The notes below the pieces were generated by a model that ran no database searches, was not told the origin of the DNA, and worked only from the letters and a program-made list of their open reading frames with translations. 64,000 nucleotides of DNA from Chlorophyllum brunneum (lineage: Eukaryota > Basidiomycota > Agaricomycetes > Agaricales > Agaricaceae), in contig OY756145.1 in the NCBI GenBank assembly GCA_963576785.1, positions 806,001-870,000 on the forward strand, read 5' to 3'. The number at the start of each line of letters is the position of its first letter. Within the stretch, counting starts at the first letter, position 1. A program made the translations under genes and the position numbers. Below are positions 57,137 through 64,000 of the stretch, piece by piece.

Positions 57137-59638
57137 CTAATCCGAATGCAGGGTCGACGAGGGCGCACCGTTTCCAGAGCCCCCACACTGACCCATAGGG
57201 ACAGGGGAACAGCGACTACACTCTTGTGCGGTGGGAGAGGGAGGCGGGGAAAGAGAGCCCTCGAGATGATAATAGAGCCCAAACTGAGGTGGGGGGGTAA
57301 AATCAGCTAACGCTTGATTGCTTATAGTGGATAAGAAACTGGATCGTAGTACCTCTGTGTACCCGGGGACGAGTGGGGTGCGTTCTGGCAAATGCGTCGG
57401 GCGAGGTTGAAGGATAGCTAACGCAGCATGAGGGCTATCCGATGGAGTAAGGATGTTTTGACTAGACCCTTGAGCGAGCATAGTTAAAGATGGAGCTCCA
57501 AATCGTTCCATTGCAGGAGCCCGCGGTATGACAGCTCGCGAGAAAGGCAGGTTCGTGGGTCCGACAGATTCATCCAAGTTCGATGGCGGTGACATGACAC
57601 GGAGTGGTCGCTTGGTGATCCCTTTTGATGAAAGGCCCACAATAGATCTCGCCGTCCTTGTGCTAGACGACGAGGAAGTTCTTGTTCGAGGCTTGCCATG
57701 AATCAAAAGGAGGAAAGCCTACTTATTTTCGACACGACTCACTTTCGACTTATACATCCTCCGTCGTTCTTTTTTAAGCCATTCCTGAGCCACCAGTTGC
57801 ACAGAGCTGCTGTTTGACTTTCCGTCTTGGTCAGCTGAGCTGTCGACTGCCAAACCCTCAATTTCTCTAGGGAAATGGAAGCTGTCTTCTAAGCCCTGAG
57901 AAATCATCCGAATTGGGGGTCGTTTGGATGGGTCGTAGTCCAGCATCATCTCAACGAGTTCGGAGAGGAAAGGTGGAGGAGGAAAGGGGCAGTCCAACGG
58001 GAGCGATGGGACTTCCCTTTGTGCTACTCTCGTCGTGTAAACCGCCAAGAAATCTTGATCGAAAAGCGGTGGTTTTCCGGTGTAGATCTGACCCGGGGAT
58101 ATTTCATTCACTGTTCGTCAGTATTTTTGTCCGCGTAATATATACTTCCATACCTCATGCACCGTAATCCCTAAAGAAAATATGTCGACCTTGAAAAGGT
58201 CAAGCCGTCCGATCTCTGGAGACACAAGGACCTCGGGAGCCATCCAGGGCATGGTGTTGACGGCATAGTCTCGAGATCGCTGTGCTAGCTCTGGCATCGA
58301 TGACAGGCCGAAATCTGAAATACAGCAGGCCATTTTATCACTGACCAGGACGTTTGTGCCCTTTAATTTACGGTGGGCAATAGGAGGATGGAAATTGTGG
58401 AGGAACTCCAAGCCCTTCATTATTTGCCAGACCTAGACCAGGGTACCATGAATTCGATGCAGAGTATGCATGTATGAAGACACACGAGGGTTAGGCGGTC
58501 GACGTTTGGATGAGATTCAAGGAACTGGATGACGTTGCCATTCTTCATGTAAACGATTGCCAAGGAGTTGAGCTTGTTCCATCTGTCGAAATGGGCGCCC
58601 AAGAAGGGAAGAATGTTGGGGTGTTGGAACTGGCGACAAAGGATGACCTCGCGAAGGATCTATAAGATATAAGTGATATATAAAGTCGATCGAAAAGAAT
58701 TGGCCGCTGACTCTACCTCTGAATCATTAAGTAACTCTTGAGATAATCGGAGTTTTTTAATCACCACCTTCGAGCCATCAAAAATACCATGGTATAGGTC
58801 CTGAAGGAAACTCAATACGTCGCAGCTAATTAACAGGGAAGGCCCACTGAGATAACTGTGTGTGCGAACGGATCGAGTTGCTTGAGCTCTGGAAGGAGCA
58901 GGGAAGGGGGTACCCCATCCAGTTGTCGCAAAAAATCCAGAACTTTTCTACGAGAATTTTTGGGTAGATCGGATTCATCCAATACCTAAGGGAAACTCGG
59001 ATGAGATGATGCGAACGGAATTGCGCATCCATTCCTACTTCTTGTGCAAGCTGTGCTAAGCAGCCTCGAAGTGCTGGGTTTGCAATCCTGTGAAGCGCAT
59101 CGTAGATGGAATCTCCAACACTAGAGTGAACAAGAATTTCCCGGAGTTGAGAAGTAGACATGTTGTGGAGGGTAGGTGAAGCGTCATAATCAGAGTCAAG
59201 GATAATAATGCGTGAATCACCAAGTGTCTTCAAGACGAGGCTGGTTGCCGGAGAGTAACGGATGTCGACATCGATACGGCTGTGAGGTTTAAGCAGTGGG
59301 CCCAGCCGATACAAGACTGTCGGAATATTCCTCAGAAGCTGCGCGAGACTGGATATAATCTCGCTAGTACGACACCTGGGCAAATTAGTATACGTCACTA
59401 TGTTCTGGCCTACACGACAGTGCTTACGGATCGTGAGTCATAAGCAGGTGGTCTACCAAGGTCAAAAACCGCGCGTATGAAGGTGTATTGATTCCCAAGT
59501 GGGACCGTATGTCTCCCAGGATTTCTTCGAATTCCTTCGGAGCTCGAGGCGAAAACATCGGTAACACGGTCGAATGGGGGAGGTGAAGTTCGAGGTTATC
59601 GGCCCCCAATTAGCATCATACTCATTAAGAGCTGCCAT
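57137..59638 (-). CDS. TKL-like protein kinase homologue with HRK in place of HRD (predicted pseudokinase)
   Basis: N-terminal module (EFEEILGDIRSHLGI, then IPTVLYRLGPLLKPHSRIDVDIRY and NPALRGCLAQLAQEVG) followed by a kinase domain. The ATP lysine is in GSKVVIKKLRLS. Later motifs are HPNILPFLGAHFD, MKGLEFLHNFHPPIAHRKLKGTNVLVS, ISDFGLSSMPELAQRS and WMAPEVLVSP. Further on are VDIFSLGITVHE and MMLDYDPSKRPPIRMI. The catalytic Asp of HRD is replaced by Lys, while DFG and the N of KGTN are kept. A Ser/Arg-rich C-terminal tail is joined by an intron near 57,695-57,750. Frames are intact. Tandem relative of the next gene. Start ATG at 59,638 is provisional. Confidence 0.78.
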
Positions 59639-60447
59639 GATCTGGGCACGAGGTGAAAGGGCACGATGCACGTGGGACAGGATGTGGACGTAAGGAGCGG
59701 CGACTAAATTGATAAACTAGATGGAATTCGCGCGTAATACAACAGTAGTCTTCATCCATGGACCTATCATGTAACGACGTGGGAAATACAGAACAGAACA
59801 GCCACATAAAACAGGACAGAAAACCGAATTCCCATACATACGAACCGACTGAGAAATGGCAATAAACGGCGCAGCCATTAACATGGAACGCGAATTTGTG
59901 TCACGGTAAATGGGGGGATCGACCAATCCGATCCGTGTTGTAGCAGGTTATCTTGCAGACTTCGGGTTTTCGCGGTGAACCAGATATTCGGACTGTCGTA
60001 CTGGACCGACATCATTACTCAAAAGATAGTAGAGTGCGCTTCAGTGTGGGGGATGGCGACCGCGTCAGGCTATCGTCAGATTGTTAGAGCGTAAACCAAG
60101 GAAGGTGTTTCAGAGCGCTTCCTACAGAGATTATCGGACGTCTGGGGTGGAGGGGCTGATTCGCAGTAACATGGGTGATTTAAGGTGGGTTATGAGACCG
60201 GACGAGCCAGCTTCCTCGAATGAAGCGAGGAAAGTGTTGACTTCCGAGTGGCAGTGTGGCGGTGGTCATACAGGGTGAGGGCCCTTCAGTAACGGGAGTC
60301 GTCAGCCCACCAAAGACCCTCACGTCCCGTGCCTGAGGGGGTAGCATTTCGCGACCTGATTGGTGGACTTTTCGAGTCATGTAAGGCTGCGAACGTGGGC
60401 TACTTGGACCGGCCGTCTTGTTGCGGGTCGTCGGTCAGCGGGGTGGA
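59639..60447. other. Spacer between the two kinase homologues
   Basis: No recognised gene; upstream exons of kinase A may extend into it. No repeats seen. Confidence 0.4.
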
Positions 60448-62237
60448 TTAGGCGATATTCTCAAATAAACTCACCTCAGCTTGCCTGCGTATGCGGTCTC
60501 GTTCTCTACTGACTAACTCTGCCGCCAGCAGCCGGACAGTGTCATTATCTACCTCGCTAGCCCTGCTTGCAACGGGAGCGTGATGCACTGCTTCAATCTG
60601 AATCTTCGGGGGAGGTGAGAGTTCGTCCTCAACTCCTTGACAAATCATCCGAATGCTCGGGCGCTTGAGCGGTCGTGATCCAACGTCATCTTAACGAGCT
60701 CGCAAAGGAAGGGGGGAGGTGGTTGGTGGGACGACTGAGTCTGGAGGAGCAGGTTTTCCCTCCACAAAAGCCTCGCCATGCAGATAGCGAGAAAGGAATG
60801 ATTGGACAGAGGAGGTTTTCCGGAGTAAATCTATCGTTCCCAATTAATTGTTTCTTGGTGCAATCATACGATCACCCACCTCAATTATCGTAATCCCGAG
60901 TGCAAAAATGTCAATTCTAAATAGATCTAGTCGGCCATGTTCTGGAGGCACCAAGATTTCCGGAGCCATCCAGGAGGCTGTACCCATCGCATGCTCTCTA
61001 GATCTTTGTGACAATTCGGGGATTGAGGATAGCCCGAAATCGCAAAGGCAACAAATCGTCATTAACCAGTACATTTACACCTTTGATATCACGGTGAGCA
61101 ACTGGGGTGTCAAAGGTGTGCAAGAACTCCAGGCCTTTCATGATTTGCGAAACGGGAGTCAAGCGGTTGACATCAGGGTAGGAATTGAGAAATTCGTTGA
61201 TGTTTCCATACTTCATAAATGGAGTAACAAGGCTGTAAAGCCAACGGTTTTCGTCACAACTAACACCCAGAAAAGGGAGAATGTTTGGGTGTTGAAACTG
61301 GCGACAGAGCATAGCCTCGCGAAGTACCTATGGCATCAAGTGGCGTTTTGATAAGAAAGCTTGTTGAGACGGATATCGGAGGGATGTCCTTACATCTGGA
61401 AGGTCTTCCTTCGACATTTGAGGTCTGGGAGTCTTAATAACGACTCTAACGCCATTCAGCTCTCCATCAAACAGGTCCTTTGAAAGAATATCAATTTCGA
61501 TGGAATCTGGATGAACATGCATGTCCCATACCGAGAAGTACGTAAGCTGAAAAACTCCGAGCTGCATGAGTTCGTGCAGATGGAGTGAAGGGGGACGGCG
61601 TCAAGGGTTCTCAAGAATTTAAAAACCTCTTTCCGGCAGGGTTTGGTGATAGGCGTATCTAGTATCTGAGATAGTTGGGTCAGTGCGAATTTGGTGGGGC
61701 TGTGGAAATCGGACATACATCCTGGGCTAGTTGTGCCAAACAATCTCGAAGAGCAGGATCTTCCACATTGCATATGGTATCGTATACGCAGTCCCCACGA
61801 GAGCGCTGGAGGAGTAGATCCCGTAAACAGGCCGCAGAGAGATTGTGAAGGAGGGGAATGTGGTCTGCAGATGAATCGAAGAGAACAATCCGTGAGGTGT
61901 CTGGCGTCTTTAAGACGCAACTAGTGATAGGATTCCGCTTGACATTGAACTCGAGCCGAACATGAGGCTGAAAAAGCCGACTGAGTTGGTAGAGCGCCGC
62001 AGGCAAGCCCTTTAAGAGTTTAGCAATACCCAGTATAGCTTCCTCACTGTGACATCTAGAAAATTGGTCAGAGATGGCAGAATTCTTCGATAACTAAACT
62101 CGCGGTTCTGTAGACGAAACAATCTGTTCCAGCAGCGTTAAAAATAGTGGTGTGTCACCAGCATAGTCCAGATGCGATATGATATCAGTAAAAGCCCGGT
62201 TGAAGAGGTGGGAAGGCGAAGTTTCGCGGAAGGTCAT
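60448..62237 (-). pseudogene. Frameshifted TKL-like kinase, paralogue of the neighbour
   Basis: Same order as the previous gene. The N-module reads FTDIISHLDYAGDTPLFLTLLEQIV, LPAALYQLSRLFQPHVRLEF and DPALRDCLAQLAQDV. The kinase lysine lies in GVRVVIKTPRPQ, then HPNILPFLGVSCDENRW, MKGLEFLHTFDTPVAHRDIKGVNVLVND and CLCDFGLSSIPELSQRS. Here HRD and DFG are canonical. Two net frame changes break it: one between the catalytic loop and DFG (about 61,050-61,058), another before KRPSIRMICQGVE (about 60,671-60,676). Neither place has room for an intron. Sequencing error is an alternative explanation. Start ATG 62,237 is provisional. Confidence 0.72.
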
Positions 62238-62706
62238 GGGTCAAAGGAGAAAAGCATATAGATCATCACAGCAATTACCGTGGATAATGTTATACAGGAC
62301 ATATGCAATGAGGCTGCATCGTGATATCCGCGTGGCACAACCAGGGGTCATCCTTACGGGAATATCAATCGTGGGAGTTAAACTACTGACAACAGCGGCG
62401 CTCGCCATCAGGGAACGACCTCACCAAGGGGCGGACGGGCTGATGCACAGGACTTGAGATAACCCTCGGGGAATGTCTACGGTTGCCGTGAACTTGCCTA
62501 GATATGCCATCGATGATGATGGGGCAAGCTCACACGAGGCGATCAAGCCGCCTTTGGATTTTAGGCTATTGAAGGTGTCTGCTAACACACAATACAGCTT
62601 ACGGAGCATCCGAGTTTGAATAGGCTACCGTACTGTTTCCCAATTGAAAGCCCCCATTTTGAATATCAGGAAATACATGCAATTTGGTAAACCGGGGCCG
62701 GAGAAT
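62238..62706. other. Intergenic region with no recognised gene
   Basis: Between the kinase pseudogene and the MET5 stop codon. Nothing recognised. Confidence 0.5.
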
Positions 62707-64000
62707 TCAACCAGTAGCGATAGCTGATTCGCGATAGATACCCTCACCCCCCATCCGGTCGTACCATGCCTTGCCTTCTGTCGTGGGGGCAATATACCCA
62801 GCACGAATGGTGAAGTCACCGAAGCGCTCTCCGGGTAAACGCTCCTTTGCGTAACGTTCAATCATTGGCTGGAGAATTGTGAGAATTTCGGGTTCAGTAA
62901 CGGATTCTACGATGCAAAACCAATGAGCCAGTCAATCAGGGCAGAGAAAGCAAGGTCGAGGCTCACCGCGATAAATTTTGTTAAGGCGTTGGCCATGGTA
63001 GCCACCACCGAGAAGCATGGAATAAGTCCCTAGTGCTTTACCGACGAAGGCAACCTCTGAAGTCATTATTAGGGACCCAAGAGAAGGAAAAGAAGTGTAA
63101 CCAAGGGCGCACCTGCAACATAAGGACGTGCACACCCGTTCGGACAACCAGTCATGCGCATGACAATAGAGTCGTTCCTCAGTCCGTTCTCCTCGCATAT
63201 TTTCTCAACTTTGTCGACTAAGAGTGGGAGGTACTACCCATACGTGTCGGTTTGGAGGGCGTAGACATCGAAAAAGATAAACTCACCCGTTCGGACTCGG
63301 CATTTGCCAAGCCACAAGTCGGAAATGCAACACAGGCCGATGAGCTCAACCTCAGTCCAGTGAAGTTCAAGTTATCCAACTTGTACTTCGTCAAAATGTT
63401 CTTGATCGTTTCCAACTCCTCCTGTGGGATATCGGAGATCATCAAGTGCTGGTTTGCAGTTAGTCTGAAGGCACCCTTGTGCACTTTAGCGATCTCGCGC
63501 AAGCCCGTCTTGAAATCACATCCTGGTTCATCCTGCACACGGCCGTTCTCGATGAACATCATAAAGTGGTGTCTGCCGTCTTCGCCAACATGCCAGCCAA
63601 AGTCGTCGATATTGCGGTCGAAAGCGAAGGGGCGGGAGGGTTCAAGGGTGTAACCGAGAAGTTTTTCAACTTCAGATTTGTAGGCATCAAGGCCCATGCG
63701 GTCGACAGTGTATTTTAGGCGGGCATTCTTACGGCTGAATGTATTGTTGAGTATGGAGAAAGGTGACAGTTATGAGTGACTTACTCAGCGCGATTACCAT
63801 TGTCTCTCTGGACCAACATGATCTTTTCGGCGACAAATTTACCTTGATCTACTGTGCAGAAACCGAGGAGGCTTGCAGTGCGAGGGTACGTTTTTTTGTT
63901 TCCATGGGTCACACCCATGCCACCGCCGATAGCGACATTGAAGCCCTCTAGTTCTCCATCCCTGTTCACGATAGCAATGAAGCCAACATCATTGGCGAAA
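62707..64000 (-). CDS. MET5: Sulfite reductase [NADPH] hemoprotein beta subunit, C-terminal part (5' end outside window)
   Basis: Reduces sulfite to sulfide in sulfur assimilation, with siroheme and a 4Fe-4S cluster. From the right edge: [29 protein letters not shown], then a segment with [70 protein letters not shown] and [13 protein letters not shown] follow. The cluster ligands appear as [15 protein letters not shown] (C-x5-C) and [11 protein letters not shown] (C-x3-C), both complete. The end is [13 protein letters not shown], an intron and [14 protein letters not shown] before the TGA at 62,707-62,709. Intact as far as seen. The first part of the gene lies beyond 64,000. Confidence 0.95.

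Noticed and set aside
1..64000. tRNA, rRNA or CRISPR loci
   Set aside because: No stretch combining B-box-like and acceptor-stem features, no rRNA-like sequence and no regular spaced repeats were noticed; a tRNAscan run would be needed to exclude a tRNA fully.

Overview
The window is nuclear DNA of a filamentous basidiomycete, most likely an agaricomycete. The genes are compact and split by many 50-60 nt GT-AG introns. Their encoded proteins are typically fungal: a velvet regulator, HsbA proteins, Atg20, a NACHT NTPase and TKL-like kinases. Species cannot be read from sequence alone. All exon joins were made by eye from splice signals and family conservation.

Left arm (1-34.9 kb) is dense housekeeping sequence. 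In order it holds the 3' part of POL3 (+), a SET-domain gene (-), RPL30 (+), phosphomannomutase SEC53 (-), VMS1/ANKZF1 (+), a three-finger C2H2 protein (+), BFR2/AATF (+), ATG20-type sorting nexin (+), a P-loop kinase-like protein (+), a mitochondrial TPR protein (-), TIM23 (+), a velvet factor (+), a CYSTM-type cysteine-tail protein (+), cytochrome c1 CYT1 (+), a Thp3/LENG8-type SAC3 protein (+), SEN2 (-), dynein intermediate chain (+) and a Sec14/CRAL-TRIO protein (-). Three divergent pairs share short promoters: SEC53/VMS1, TPR/TIM23 and SEN2/dynein IC. The CACGTG core in the same GTCACGTGT context lies upstream of RPL30, TPR/TIM23 and CYT1.

Middle (about 35.3-46.6 kb) is a transposon island. 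An AT-rich, decayed Ty1/Copia remnant on the minus strand is interrupted inside its reverse transcriptase by a complete Ty3/Gypsy element. That element has two 709-bp LTRs and a GTTG target duplication. It keeps one gag-protease frame and one pol frame joined at a GGGTTTT slip site, with eight in-frame stops and no indel that I can see. LTR differences are all transitions.

Right arm (46.6-64 kb) is more accessory: tandem HsbA-like genes (only one with a signal peptide), alanine-glyoxylate aminotransferase AGX1, a NACHT NTPase, two related TKL-like kinases in opposite states of decay (one intact but with HRK in place of HRD, the other with HRD but frameshifted), and the 3' part of sulfite reductase beta MET5, which runs off the right edge.
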